DNA of 64,000 nt, from contig OZ253584.1 in assembly GCA_965263165.1 (NCBI GenBank), positions 1,550,001-1,614,000 of the forward strand, in the 5' to 3' direction. The notes under the pieces were generated by a model, which worked only from the letters and a program-made list of their open reading frames with translations, was not told the origin of the DNA and made no database searches. The position numbers were made by a program, and so were the translations under genes. Shown piece by piece: positions 36,643 to 45,898 of the stretch (the stretch's first letter is position 1; each line of letters begins with the position of its first letter). This DNA comes from SAR202-VII-2 sp965263165. GTDB lineage: Bacteria > Chloroflexota > Dehalococcoidia > Lucifugimonadales > SAR202-VII-2.

Positions 36643-39600
36643 TTGCCTGATCATCTCGACAAAGTCCTTGTTATCGGCTCCGGCCCCATCGTGATTGGGC
36701 AGGCCGCTGAGTTCGACTACGCCGGAACACAGGCGTGCAAGTCCCTCCAGGAGGAGGGCATCACCACCGTCTTGGTCAACTCCAACCCCGCCACCATCAT
36801 GACCGACGAGGACATCGCGGACATCGTCTACATCGAACCGCTGACCGTGGAGGTGGTGGAGCGCATCATCGCCAGGGAGCGTCCTCAGGGACTGCTGCCC
36901 ACCCTCGGGGGCCAGACGGGACTCAACCTCGCGGTTGACTTGGCCGACGCCGGAGTCCTCGAGCGCTACGAAGTCCGGCTGCTGGGCACTCCCCTCCAGA
37001 CCATCCGCACCGCCGAGGACCGGGAACTGTTCCGCGAGTTGCTGAAGCAGATCGGAGAGCCCGTCCCCGACAGCTTCGTGGCAACGTCGCTCGGAGAGGG
37101 CCGGCACGCGGGACGCCGCATGGGCTTGCCGTTGGCCCTCCGGCCTGCCTACACCCTGGGCGGCACGGGCGGAGGGCTGGTTTCCACCTGGGAAGAGTTC
37201 GACGCCGTGCTGCGGTCCGGTCTGGCGCTGAGCCCCATCAGCCAGGTCCTCATCGAGCGTTCACTGGTCGGGTGGAAGGAGATCGAGTACGAGGTGATGC
37301 GGGATGGAGCAGACAACTGCATCACCGTCTGCAACATGGAGAATCTGGACCCGATGGGCGTCCACACCGGCGACAGCATCGTCGTCGCGCCCAGCCAGAC
37401 CCTCACCGACGACGAATACCAGATGCTTCGCTCGGCAAGCCTCAAAATTATCCGTGCGCTGGGCATCGAGGGGGGATGCAACATCCAGTTCTCTCTGGCG
37501 CCCTCGTTGGAGGTGGATGAAGGCCTGAGGGGGAATTGGCAGGCCAGCAGTCCCTACCACGTCATCGAGGTCAACCCCAGGGTGAGCCGGTCCTCCGCCC
37601 TGGCGAGCAAGGCCACCGGCTATCCCATCGCCCGCGTCGCCGCCAAGATCGCCGTAGGCAAGCGTCTCGACGAAATACCCAACGCCGTCACTCAGCGAAC
37701 AACGTCCGCCTTCGAGCCGGCGTTGGACTACTGCGTCGTGAAGATTCCCCGCTGGCCCTTCGACAAGTTCGCCACAGGTGAGAGGACTATCGGCACGCAG
37801 ATGAAGGCCACCGGGGAGGTCATGGCCATAGATAGGAGCTTTGAAGCCGCCCTCCAGAAGGCCGTCCGCTCGTTGGAAATAGGGGGGCGGTCGTTGCTAT
37901 GGGAGGACCCCGCCTGGCGGGCGGAGGGATTCCGCATTCCGGAGGACTTGCCGCTCCATCCCAACGACCTGCGGCTCTGGGCGCTTCTTGCCGCCCTTCG
38001 CCGCGGCGCCGCCGAGCAGTCGCTGGTGGACCTCACGGGCATCGATCCCTGGTTCATCCGCGCCGCCAACCGCATCGTCGCGATGGAGCGGCGGCTGCTG
38101 GCTGAGGAACTGACGCCCCGTTTGCTGTGGCAGTCTAAACGCCTGGGCTTTTCCGACGAGCAGATTGCCACCCTGGCTGACATGCTCCCGGAAAGGGTGC
38201 GAACCCTGCGCAAGGACCTCGGCATCCGGCCCGTGTACAAGATGGTGGATACCTGCGCCGCAGAGTTCGAGGCGGTTACGCCCTATTTCTACAGCACCTA
38301 CGAACAGGAGAACGAAGCACCGCCGTTGCCCGGCCCAAAGGCCCTTGTCATTGGCAGCGGCCCCATCCGGATTGCCCAGGGCATCGAGTTTGACTATTGC
38401 TCTGTCCACGCGGCCTGGGCCCTGCAAGAGGCCGGTCTCAAGAGCATCATGGTCAACTCCAACCCGGAGACGGTTTCCACCGACTTCGACAGCAGCGACC
38501 GCCTCTACTTCGAACCCCTCGACGACGAGGCCATTCGGGACATCCTGGAGAACGAAGGTATCGAAACCCCCGCCGGCGTCGAGTACCCCGCTTCGGTTGT
38601 GCAATTCGGGGGTCAGACCGCCATCAACCTCTCCCAGTCGTTGGATCACGTCGGTATGCCCATTCTCGGCTCAACCGCCGAAGCCATAGACATTGCTTCC
38701 GACCGCCGCCGCTTTGAGGACTTTCTGGCCGGCCTCGGCATCCCGCAGCCGCCGGGGGCGGCTGTCACCTCTGTGGAGGAATCGCTCAAGGTGGCCGAAC
38801 GCATCGGTTATCCTGCGCTTGTGCGCCCCAGCTACGTTTTGGGCGGCCGGGCTATGGAAATTGTCCAAAACCCCACCGAGTTGGTGCGCTACCTTACGGC
38901 CGCCTCAGAGGTGGCGCAGGGCAGGCCCGTGCTTATCGACAAGTACCTGGAGGGCCGGGAAGTTGAAGTGGACGCCGTCTGCGACGGCGAGAACGTGCTG
39001 ATTCCGGGCGTCATGGAGCATGTCGAACGGGCCGGCGTCCATAGCGGCGACTCCATGGCCATCTACCCGGCCCTCAACCTCGGCGAGAGCGAGGTTGAGA
39101 CCGTCACCGATTACACCGCCCGCATCGGCAAGGGCCTCGGCATCCGGGGCCTGATGAACATCCAGTACGTTATCTTGGGCGGCCCTCCATACCGAACGCC
39201 CGGCGTGGAGCTTCCGCAGCTCGAAACGACGGTCTATGTTCTCGAGGTCAATCCGCGCGCCAGCCGCACAATCCCCTTCATCTCCAAGGCGGCCGGCGTC
39301 CCCATGGTCCGCTTGGCCACGCAGGCCATGCTTGGCAAGAAGCTTGACGACCTCGGCTACGGGACGGGCCTGTGGCGGAGGCAGAAGCTCGTGGCCGTCA
39401 AGGCGCCGGTGTTTTCCATGTCCAAGCTGGCCGGCGTCGACAACTATCTGGGGCCGGAAATGAAGTCCACCGGCGAGGTGATGGGCATCGACTATGACTA
39501 CCGGTCGGCCTTGGCCAAAGCCCTTACCGCCTCCGGCCTCAACCTCGCCACCAAGGGCACCATTCTGGTGAGCATCGCAGACAAGGACAAGGCCGAGGTT

Positions 39601-39963
39601 GTGTCGCTCATACGCGACCTTTTGTCGGGAGGCTACAGTATCCTGGCGACGGAAGGCACGGCGGCGATGATGGAGGCCCTGGATCTGCCGGTGACCATGG
39701 TCACCAAACGTCTCAACGAGGGCCACCCAAATGTCGTGGACGTCATAGAAGGCCGAATCGTAAGCGCCGTGTTGAACACGATATCCGGCGGCCGCGGGTC
39801 CATTCAGGATGGCTTCCAGATCCGGAGGGCCGCGGTGGAGCGCCGCATCCCATGCTACACGTCGCTGGACACCGCGCGCGCCGCGGTGGAGAGCCTGCTT
39901 CAGGGCGCGCAGGCCTACAGCGTAAGAAGGCTGCCGGACTACAGGAACACCGATGGCGCCTAG
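36643..39963 (+). CDS. carB: Carbamoyl-phosphate synthase large subunit
   Basis: 1106 residues with the complete duplicated layout: two ATP-grasp synthase halves (starts 'V-L-V-I-G-S-G-P-I-V-I-G-Q-A-A-E-F-D-Y' and 'A-L-V-I-G-S-G-P-I-R-I-A-Q-G-I-E-F-D-Y'), an oligomerisation region between them and a C-terminal MGS-like allosteric domain ('G-Y-S-I-L-A-T-E-G-T'). It makes carbamoyl phosphate for pyrimidines and arginine. Translation begins at a TTG preceded by AGGGAGG; no ATG fits the conserved start. It is the last gene of the operon; the next feature is an intergenic repeat carrying IS5 copy 2. Confidence 0.96.
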   Translation: MPDHLDKVLVIGSGPIVIGQAAEFDYAGTQACKSLQEEGITTVLVNSNPATIMTDEDIADIVYIEPLTVEVVERIIARERPQGLLPTLGGQTGLNLAVDLADAGVLERYEVRLLGTPLQTIRTAEDRELFRELLKQIGEPVPDSFVATSLGEGRHAGRRMGLPLALRPAYTLGGTGGGLVSTWEEFDAVLRSGLALSPISQVLIERSLVGWKEIEYEVMRDGADNCITVCNMENLDPMGVHTGDSIVVAPSQTLTDDEYQMLRSASLKIIRALGIEGGCNIQFSLAPSLEVDEGLRGNWQASSPYHVIEVNPRVSRSSALASKATGYPIARVAAKIAVGKRLDEIPNAVTQRTTSAFEPALDYCVVKIPRWPFDKFATGERTIGTQMKATGEVMAIDRSFEAALQKAVRSLEIGGRSLLWEDPAWRAEGFRIPEDLPLHPNDLRLWALLAALRRGAAEQSLVDLTGIDPWFIRAANRIVAMERRLLAEELTPRLLWQSKRLGFSDEQIATLADMLPERVRTLRKDLGIRPVYKMVDTCAAEFEAVTPYFYSTYEQENEAPPLPGPKALVIGSGPIRIAQGIEFDYCSVHAAWALQEAGLKSIMVNSNPETVSTDFDSSDRLYFEPLDDEAIRDILENEGIETPAGVEYPASVVQFGGQTAINLSQSLDHVGMPILGSTAEAIDIASDRRRFEDFLAGLGIPQPPGAAVTSVEESLKVAERIGYPALVRPSYVLGGRAMEIVQNPTELVRYLTAASEVAQGRPVLIDKYLEGREVEVDAVCDGENVLIPGVMEHVERAGVHSGDSMAIYPALNLGESEVETVTDYTARIGKGLGIRGLMNIQYVILGGPPYRTPGVELPQLETTVYVLEVNPRASRTIPFISKAAGVPMVRLATQAMLGKKLDDLGYGTGLWRRQKLVAVKAPVFSMSKLAGVDNYLGPEMKSTGEVMGIDYDYRSALAKALTASGLNLATKGTILVSIADKDKAEVVSLIRDLLSGGYSILATEGTAAMMEALDLPVTMVTKRLNEGHPNVVDVIEGRIVSAVLNTISGGRGSIQDGFQIRRAAVERRIPCYTSLDTARAAVESLLQGAQAYSVRRLPDYRNTDGA

Positions 39964-40051
39964 GGAACCTCTGGACAAGCAGTCAACTCGATCGCGTTTC
40001 TTATCCGAATATGCCGTAATCCACGGAACTATTCAGACTATTCATGGATGG

Positions 40052-40110
40052 GCTTCCCAGGGGCGTTGTTACAGACGCGAGGCGGAAGAATCCTCCCATC
40101 CCTCGTACTC
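40052..40110. repeat. Dispersed intergenic repeat, copy A, left half
   Basis: Starts GCTTCCCAGGGGCG and contains GCGAGGCGGAAGAAT and CCTCCCATCCCTC. It matches copy B (62250-62364) almost base for base over the first 45 bases. IS5 copy 2 splits it; the right half is 41328-41380. Confidence 0.65.
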
Positions 40111-41327
40111 GAGACCTTTGCATAACCTCTTTCTGGTCAGGCACAATCAGCACAGAGAGCCAACGCCAAGGAGGGGAAGCCATGCACCGGACGATACGTG
40201 GACAGTCGTTCATTGAGGTGCTTCTCCCGGACCGAGTCGGACGGAACGGGAAGTTGGAGCGGCTCGAGGCGATGCTGGACTGGAAGGAGTTGGCCAACGT
40301 GGTCAAGGGCATCTATGCCGCCCCGTCAGGCCGTCCGAGCTATCCGCCGGTGGTGATGGTCAAGGTCATGGTGCTCCAGCAGTGGTATGACGCTTCCGAC
40401 GAAGCGATCGAGGAAGCGCTGTGGGACCGGGTCTCGTTCAAGCGGTTCGTGGGGCTTGGCCTGGAGGACGCCGTCCCCGACCACTCGACGATCAGCCGCT
40501 TCCGCAGGGAAGTGACGGAGCGGGGTTTGGCCCCGCGACTGTTCAAGGAGATGGACCGGCAATTGGCGCAGCGCAACCTCTTCGTGAAGAAGGGGACGCT
40601 CCTCGATGCGACCATCGTGGAGGCGCAGGCGAAGCGTCCTTCGCTGCGAGGGAGGCGGCCGGGAGCGCCGAGCGAGACCGACCCCGATGCGCGGTTCACG
40701 CGCCAGCGGGGGGTGTCGCAGTTCGGCTACAAGGCGCACGTGGGGGTGGATGCAGGGTCAGGGCTGATCCGGGAGGCGGTGCTGACGCCGGCCAACGTGA
40801 ACGATACGGAAGTGGCGGAGGCGTTGGTGAGGGGAGATGAGGCGGCGGTGTATGCGGACAAGGCCTACGGGTCGAAGCAGCGGAGTGCCTGGCTCAAGTC
40901 CCTGGGCATCAAGGACCGGATCATGCGGCGGGCGGACAAGCATCATCCGGTGCTGCCGCCGTGGGAGCAGCGGCGGAACGCACTGATAGCACAGCAGCGG
41001 TCGGCGGTGGAGAAGGTGTTTGGGACGCTGAAGCGGACCTACGGCTACCGGCGGGTGCGGTACATGGGGCTAGCGCGGAACGCCACGGAGCTGTTCTTCA
41101 AGTGTGCGGCATACAACCTGCGGCGGGCTGACCGTCTCCTGCTGGATGCCGCCTGACCGCCGGGGGCGGCGTGTGCCCGCAGGGGGTGGAAGCGCCCGGG
41201 AAGCCCTGAGAAGTCAGGGAGACCGGGGAGGAGAGCCAGGCCGCAGGCCGCCATCAGGCCCCCCAATCCCCGCCAGAACCCTCATTCCAACCAAACGGCG
41301 CATCAATGGGGATTACGCAAAGGTCTC
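40111..41327 (+). mobile_element. IS5-type insertion sequence, copy 2
   Basis: About 1217 bases with tips GAGACCTTTGCATAAC (40111-40126) and the inverted GCGTAA-type tip ending GGTCTC (41322-41327). It is flanked by the direct repeat GTACTC (40105-40110 and 41328-41333); because the tips share bases with the target, the duplication could be read as up to 10 bases (CTCGTACTCG). Removing the element rebuilds an intergenic repeat resembling copy B. Confidence 0.82.
40182..41156 (+). CDS. IS5-family transposase (copy 2)
   Basis: 324 residues from an ATG with AAGGAGGGG upstream. N-terminal DUF772-type domain ('R-P-S-Y-P-P-V-V-M-V-K-V-M-V-L-Q-Q-W-Y'; 'H-S-T-I-S-R-F-R-R'), then DDE residues in L-L-D-A-T-I-V-E, V-Y-A-D-K-A-Y and V-E-K-V-F-G-T-L-K-R. 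No lesion, with intact tips and target duplication, so the element may be active. Its closest relative in the window is the transposase at 19775-20749. Confidence 0.93.
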   Translation: MHRTIRGQSFIEVLLPDRVGRNGKLERLEAMLDWKELANVVKGIYAAPSGRPSYPPVVMVKVMVLQQWYDASDEAIEEALWDRVSFKRFVGLGLEDAVPDHSTISRFRREVTERGLAPRLFKEMDRQLAQRNLFVKKGTLLDATIVEAQAKRPSLRGRRPGAPSETDPDARFTRQRGVSQFGYKAHVGVDAGSGLIREAVLTPANVNDTEVAEALVRGDEAAVYADKAYGSKQRSAWLKSLGIKDRIMRRADKHHPVLPPWEQRRNALIAQQRSAVEKVFGTLKRTYGYRRVRYMGLARNATELFFKCAAYNLRRADRLLLDAA

Positions 41328-41380
41328 GTACTCGGGAGAAGGTTAGGATGGGGCCGCGAACAATTTCTATGGGCACTGCG
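41328..41380. repeat. Dispersed intergenic repeat, copy A, right half
   Basis: Contains GGGAGAAGGTTAGGATGGGG and ATTTCTATGGG. AGGTTAGGATG (41340-41350) is an exact match to the predicted target of the IS110 guide RNA. CCCATCC in the left half and GGATGGG here are inverted, so the intact repeat could fold into a hairpin. Confidence 0.65.
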
Positions 41381-41420
41381 CCTAGCACGTACCTTGCAAC
41401 CGTGATGGGGAGGTTGGCGT

Positions 41421-43016
41421 TTGACACAGCAGAATGATGAAAGGCCCCGGCGGCGGGGCAGAAGGCCCACAGAGCCTGCAGCGGAGGAAACCCCATCGCC
41501 GGACCAACAGCCCGTGGACGGCCCCAGTCCGCCCAGCGAGCCAGAGCCAAGAAGCCGGAGCTCTCGCCGCCGGCGGGGAAGGTCATCCAAGCCGCCCGCG
41601 GCCCAGGATGCCAACGCTGAAGCCCAGCCCGCTGAGGTCGAGACTGCCCAGGACGCTGAAGCCCCTGCCAAACCGGCCCGCAAGCGCGCGCCGCAGTCGA
41701 TCCCAGCCGAGGTGTCCGGTCAGGAGCAGAGCGAGGCCGTTGAACAGGCTCCGGCGGCCCCGGAGCCCGCGCGCTCTCCCAGGCGGTCCCAGAGAAAACC
41801 CAGAGGCGAACAAAGCGCCGAAGCAGCGGCACCGCCCCCGGCGGAAGAGCCGCCCCCGGCCCCCACTGAAGAGGGCCCTCCCCCCGCCCGACGGCGCGGC
41901 CGCCGCTCGTCCAGCCGCCGGGCGCAGGGGGCGGACACAGAGCAGGCGGGTGCAGAAGAAGCCCCATCCACAGCGGCAGACGGTAACGCGCCGACAGGCC
42001 AGGGTCTCGGCCCTGACCGGGAGGGCCAGTCCACGGGGCCCCAGCCGCGGCCCCGCCGAAGCGCTCGGTCCCGCCGCGGCGAAGCCCGGGGCGAACAGGC
42101 GGGGGAGCGTCTGAACCTGGCGCCCGCCGAAAGAATCGAGGTCGCCCATCCCAGCGAGCGTGAATTCGCACGGATCCTGGACTACTACGGCCTGGCCTGG
42201 GACTACGAGCCCCGTTCATTCCCCCTCCGCTGGGAGGGCGACCATATCTACGAAATGTTCACCCCCGACTTCTATCTCAAAGACCTGGATCTCTATGTCG
42301 AGATGACAACCCTCAAACAGGGCTTGGTCACCCAGAAGAACCGGAAGCTGCGCCGCATACGGGAACTCTACCCAGAGATCAACATCAAGCTGCTCTACCG
42401 CCGCGACTTCTATCGGCTCTTGGCCAAGTTCGGGGTTGGGCCGCTGGCGGAGGTCGAGGTGCGCGGCATCGACCGCGTCCTATTCAACACGAACCAGATC
42501 CAGGACCGCGTGACCGATCTGGCCTATCGGATTTCCGAGGACTATGAAGGCCGCCGTCCCGTGCTCGTGGGCGTCCTTCGCGGTGTGATGTGCTTCATGG
42601 CCGACCTCATGCGGGATATCTCGTTGCCCGTGGCCGTCGAGTTCATGGCGGTTTCCCCCTTTGCCGGAGGCAGCCGTCCGGGAGTGCGCATCACCAAGGA
42701 CTTGGACGGCGACATCTCCGGGGAGCACGTGATCTTGGTGGAAGACATCGTCGATACCGGCATGACCCTCAACTACCTCGTGCAGTACCTCAGGAGCCGG
42801 GGCCCAGCCAGCCTGGAGGTCTGCACTCTGCTCGATAAACGAGTCCGCCGCATCGTGGAGGCGCCCCTGAAGTACGTCGGCTTTGAGATTCCGGACGAGT
42901 TCGTCGTGGGGTACGGCCTCGACTACATGGAGCTGTACCGGAACCTGCCTTTCATCGGCGTCTTAAACCCGGAAGCCAGGGCCCACCTCCCTAGCCAGGA
43001 GAGCGAGGAGGGTTAG
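41421..43016 (+). CDS. Hypoxanthine phosphoribosyltransferase with nuclease-like and disordered N-terminal regions
   Basis: 531 residues in three parts. Residues 1-230 are low-complexity, rich in Pro, Ala, Glu and Arg (R-R-R/R-S-R-R clusters), probably disordered and nucleic-acid binding. Residues about 235-345 resemble a PD-(D/E)xK nuclease fold: 'L-A-W-D-Y-E-P-R-S-F-P-L', Pro282-Asp283, then Glu294, but the expected Lys is Thr296, so catalysis is doubtful. Residues about 360-520 are a purine phosphoribosyltransferase with the PRPP motif 'V-E-D-I-V-D-T-G-M-T' and 'L-L-D-K'. HPRT salvages hypoxanthine and guanine. I recall similar nuclease-like extensions in other Chloroflexota. A TTG start follows GGGGAGG. 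Confidence 0.85.
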   Translation: MTQQNDERPRRRGRRPTEPAAEETPSPDQQPVDGPSPPSEPEPRSRSSRRRRGRSSKPPAAQDANAEAQPAEVETAQDAEAPAKPARKRAPQSIPAEVSGQEQSEAVEQAPAAPEPARSPRRSQRKPRGEQSAEAAAPPPAEEPPPAPTEEGPPPARRRGRRSSSRRAQGADTEQAGAEEAPSTAADGNAPTGQGLGPDREGQSTGPQPRPRRSARSRRGEARGEQAGERLNLAPAERIEVAHPSEREFARILDYYGLAWDYEPRSFPLRWEGDHIYEMFTPDFYLKDLDLYVEMTTLKQGLVTQKNRKLRRIRELYPEINIKLLYRRDFYRLLAKFGVGPLAEVEVRGIDRVLFNTNQIQDRVTDLAYRISEDYEGRRPVLVGVLRGVMCFMADLMRDISLPVAVEFMAVSPFAGGSRPGVRITKDLDGDISGEHVILVEDIVDTGMTLNYLVQYLRSRGPASLEVCTLLDKRVRRIVEAPLKYVGFEIPDEFVVGYGLDYMELYRNLPFIGVLNPEARAHLPSQESEEG

Positions 43017-43055
43017 CAGGAGGCCGCCCTCTCGTCAGGCCCCATTGCCGGCCCG

Positions 43056-43084
43056 TTGCGGCGCTCCCCGCCGTATGGCATAGT
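43056..43084 (+). promoter_or_regulatory. Possible acnA promoter
   Basis: TTGCGG (43056-43061), a 17-base spacer and CATAGT (43079-43084), 40 bases before the acnA ATG. Confidence 0.4.
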
Positions 43085-43124
43085 TTGGTGACCCTTTCAA
43101 CCCCCATCCAGCGGAGCCCCTCCC

Positions 43125-45812
43125 ATGACAACCCAAAACCTCCGTGACGCAGCCCGCGCCACGCTGCAAACGTCCACCGAAGCGCTCATCTACTACCGCC
43201 TCCCCGCCCTCGAAGAGGCGGGCCTCGTGAAGCTGGCCCGCCTGCCGTTTTCCCTGCGCGTGTTGCTGGAGAATGCCCTTCGCAACATCGATGGATACCT
43301 CGTCACCGAGGACGACGTCCGCATGGTTACCGAATGGGATCCCAAAGACCCGCCGAAGCGCGAGTTTCCCTTCATGCCGTCACGCGTGCTCATGCAGGAC
43401 TTCACCGGCGTTCCCGCCGTCGTGGACTTGGCGGCCATGCGCTCCGCCATTGCCCGGCGCGGGGGTGACCCAGCCAAGGTCAATCCCTCGGTGCCAGTGG
43501 ACCTCGTTATCGACCACTCCGTGCAGGTGGATTTCTTTGGAAGCCCCGCCTCCTTCCAGCAGAACGTGGACCGCGAGTTCGAGCGCAACATGGAGCGCTA
43601 CGCCTTCCTCCGGTGGGCGCAGAACTCGTTCCAGAACTTCCGCGTCGTGCCGCCGGGGACGGGCATTGTGCACCAGGTGAACCTCGAATACCTGGCAAGC
43701 GTTGTGGACAGCCGCCTCGTGGACGGCGAGACTCAGGCGTTTCCCGATACCGTTGTGGGGCTCGACTCCCACACCACGATGATCAACGGCCTGAGCGTGC
43801 TCGGTTGGGGCGTCGGCGGCATCGAGGCGGAGGCCGTGCTGCTAGCCCAGCCCTACTACATGCAACTCCCGGAGGTCGTGGGCTTCAAGCTGACCGGCGC
43901 TCTCAAGGAGGGCGTCACGGCCACGGACCTCGTGCTCACAGTGACGCAAATGCTCCGCAGTCGCGGCGTTGTCAACAAGTTCGTGGAGTTCTACGGCCCG
44001 GGTTTGTCGCATTTGCCCCTGCCGGACAGGGCCACAATAGCCAACATGGCCCCCGAGTACGGCGCCACCTGCGGCTTCTTCCCCATCGACGACATCACTA
44101 TCGAGTTCCTGCAGGGCACCGGCAGAGACGCCGCACTCGTGGAGCGGGTGGAGCAGTACGCCAAGGCTCAGGGCCTCTTCCGCACCGACGCCACCCTGGA
44201 CCCTGACTATACCGACGCGCTGGAACTGGACATGGGCGAAGTTGTGCCCAGCATGGCCGGCCCGCGCCGTCCCCAAGACAAGACCACGCTGGCCACCGTC
44301 GGCGACAGCTTCGCCGCCGCTTTCAGCGACCGCGTCGGGGACGGCCGGAGGAAGGCGGACGTGGACGTGGAAGGCCGACAGGCCACGGTGGAGGATGGAG
44401 CGGTCGTCATCGCCGCCATCACCAGCTGCACCAACACATCCAACCCGTCGGTCATGGTTGGGGCCGGTCTCCTGGCCAAGAACGCCGTTGAAAAGGGCCT
44501 CACCCGCAAGCCCTGGGTCAAGACTAGCATGGCCCCAGGCTCCCAGGTTGTCACCGAATACATGGAGGCCGCCGGGTTGACCCCCTATCTTCAGGCCCTC
44601 GACTTTCACCTCGTGGGCTACGGCTGCACCACGTGCATCGGCAACAGCGGCCCGCTGGCGGAAAGCATGTCCCAGGCCATCAAGGACAATGACCTCGTGG
44701 CGGCGGCCGTCCTGAGCGGCAACCGCAACTTCGAGGGCCGGGTCCACCCGGAGGTCAAGGCCAACTACCTGGCGTCGCCCATGCTGGTAGTGGCCTTTGC
44801 CCTGGCGGGGACTGTCGACATCGACTTGACCAGCCAGCCCCTCGGCGCTGGTTCGGACGGGCAACCGGTCTACCTGCGAGACGTTTGGCCTTCGCAGCAG
44901 GACATTCGCCAGACCATTGCCGGCGCGCTGAACGCCCAGATGTACCGCACCCGCTACGGCGATGTGTTCACCGGCCCGGAACAGTGGCGGACCATGTCTG
45001 TGCCTGAAGGCGAACTCTACCAGTGGGACCCGGAGTCCACCTACATTGAGGAGGTCCCCTTCTTCGAGGACATGGCCCCGGAGCCCGGCGACCTCCAGGA
45101 CATCACCGGGGCCCGCGTTCTTGTCATGCTTGGCGACTCCGTAACGACGGACCACATATCCCCCGCGGGGTCCATACCGGCTCCCCGGCCCGCTGGCCAG
45201 TACCTGGTGAGCAGGGGTGTGCAGCAGCGGGACTTCAACACCTACGGCGCCCGCCGGGGCCACCACAACGTGATGGTCCGCGGCGCCTTCGGCAACGTCC
45301 GCCTGCGCAATGAGCTGACGCCGGAACGTGAGGGTGATTGGACGCTCCACCTTCCCGACGGCGAGGAGACCAGCATCTTCGAGGCGTCCCATCGGTACCA
45401 GGCCGACGGCGTCCCCACCGTCGTCATTGGGGGCAAGGAGTACGGCTCCGGCAGCTCGCGGGACTGGGCCGCCAAGGGGCCGGCGCTGCTGGGCATCAAG
45501 GCTGCTATTGTGGAGAGCTACGAGCGCATCCACCGCAGCAACCTCATCGGCATGGGCGTTCTGCCGCTCCAGTTCCAGGACGGCCAGAACGCGGAGTCGC
45601 TGGGCCTCACCGGGCGGGAGACCTACAGCATCACCGGCGTCGCCGGCGACCTACAGCCGGGCGCCGGCGTCCACGTCACCGCCATCGACGACGACGGCTC
45701 CGAAAAGAGCTTCACGGCCATCGTCCGCATTGACACGCCCGTCGAGGTGGAATACTACCGCAACGGCGGCGTGCTCCAAACGGTACTGCGGAGGATTCTC
45801 AAGGAGGGGTAG
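43125..45812 (+). CDS. acnA: Aconitate hydratase A
   Basis: 895 residues, the AcnA/IRP1-type length. It isomerises citrate and isocitrate in the TCA cycle. The 4Fe-4S ligands are in 'S-C-T-N-T-S-N-P-S-V-M' and 'G-C-T-T-C-I-G-N-S-G', the substrate motif 'V-G-L-D-S-H-T-T-M-I-N-G' and the swivel domain 'G-S-S-R-D-W-A-A-K-G-P' are intact. AcnA is usually the stress-resistant aconitase. No other TCA-cycle gene is adjacent. A nested hairpin follows the stop. Confidence 0.96.
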   Translation: MTTQNLRDAARATLQTSTEALIYYRLPALEEAGLVKLARLPFSLRVLLENALRNIDGYLVTEDDVRMVTEWDPKDPPKREFPFMPSRVLMQDFTGVPAVVDLAAMRSAIARRGGDPAKVNPSVPVDLVIDHSVQVDFFGSPASFQQNVDREFERNMERYAFLRWAQNSFQNFRVVPPGTGIVHQVNLEYLASVVDSRLVDGETQAFPDTVVGLDSHTTMINGLSVLGWGVGGIEAEAVLLAQPYYMQLPEVVGFKLTGALKEGVTATDLVLTVTQMLRSRGVVNKFVEFYGPGLSHLPLPDRATIANMAPEYGATCGFFPIDDITIEFLQGTGRDAALVERVEQYAKAQGLFRTDATLDPDYTDALELDMGEVVPSMAGPRRPQDKTTLATVGDSFAAAFSDRVGDGRRKADVDVEGRQATVEDGAVVIAAITSCTNTSNPSVMVGAGLLAKNAVEKGLTRKPWVKTSMAPGSQVVTEYMEAAGLTPYLQALDFHLVGYGCTTCIGNSGPLAESMSQAIKDNDLVAAAVLSGNRNFEGRVHPEVKANYLASPMLVVAFALAGTVDIDLTSQPLGAGSDGQPVYLRDVWPSQQDIRQTIAGALNAQMYRTRYGDVFTGPEQWRTMSVPEGELYQWDPESTYIEEVPFFEDMAPEPGDLQDITGARVLVMLGDSVTTDHISPAGSIPAPRPAGQYLVSRGVQQRDFNTYGARRGHHNVMVRGAFGNVRLRNELTPEREGDWTLHLPDGEETSIFEASHRYQADGVPTVVIGGKEYGSGSSRDWAAKGPALLGIKAAIVESYERIHRSNLIGMGVLPLQFQDGQNAESLGLTGRETYSITGVAGDLQPGAGVHVTAIDDDGSEKSFTAIVRIDTPVEVEYYRNGGVLQTVLRRILKEG

Positions 45813-45825
45813 GGTAGGGCAATGA

Positions 45826-45896
45826 CCCCTTCTCCCCACCTCTTCCCCATTCGGAGTATGATGGCCTTGGGGCGCCATACTCTGACGGGGAAGGGG
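45826..45896 (+). terminator. Nested hairpin between acnA and the VWA gene
   Basis: Outer arms CCCCTTCTCCCC (45826-45837) and GGGGAAGGGG (45887-45896); inner stem GAGTAT+GGC (45854-45865, with a GAT bulge) with GCCATACTC (45874-45882). It begins 13 bases after acnA and ends 2 bases before the next ATG, so it may both end acnA transcripts and shield the VWA ribosome site. Confidence 0.5.
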
Positions 45897-45898
45897 CC

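Noticed and set aside
43842..45533. 563-codon minus-strand frame inside acnA
   Set aside because: Antisense shadow of acnA; composition is Ala/Gly/Val/His-rich with no recognisable domain.
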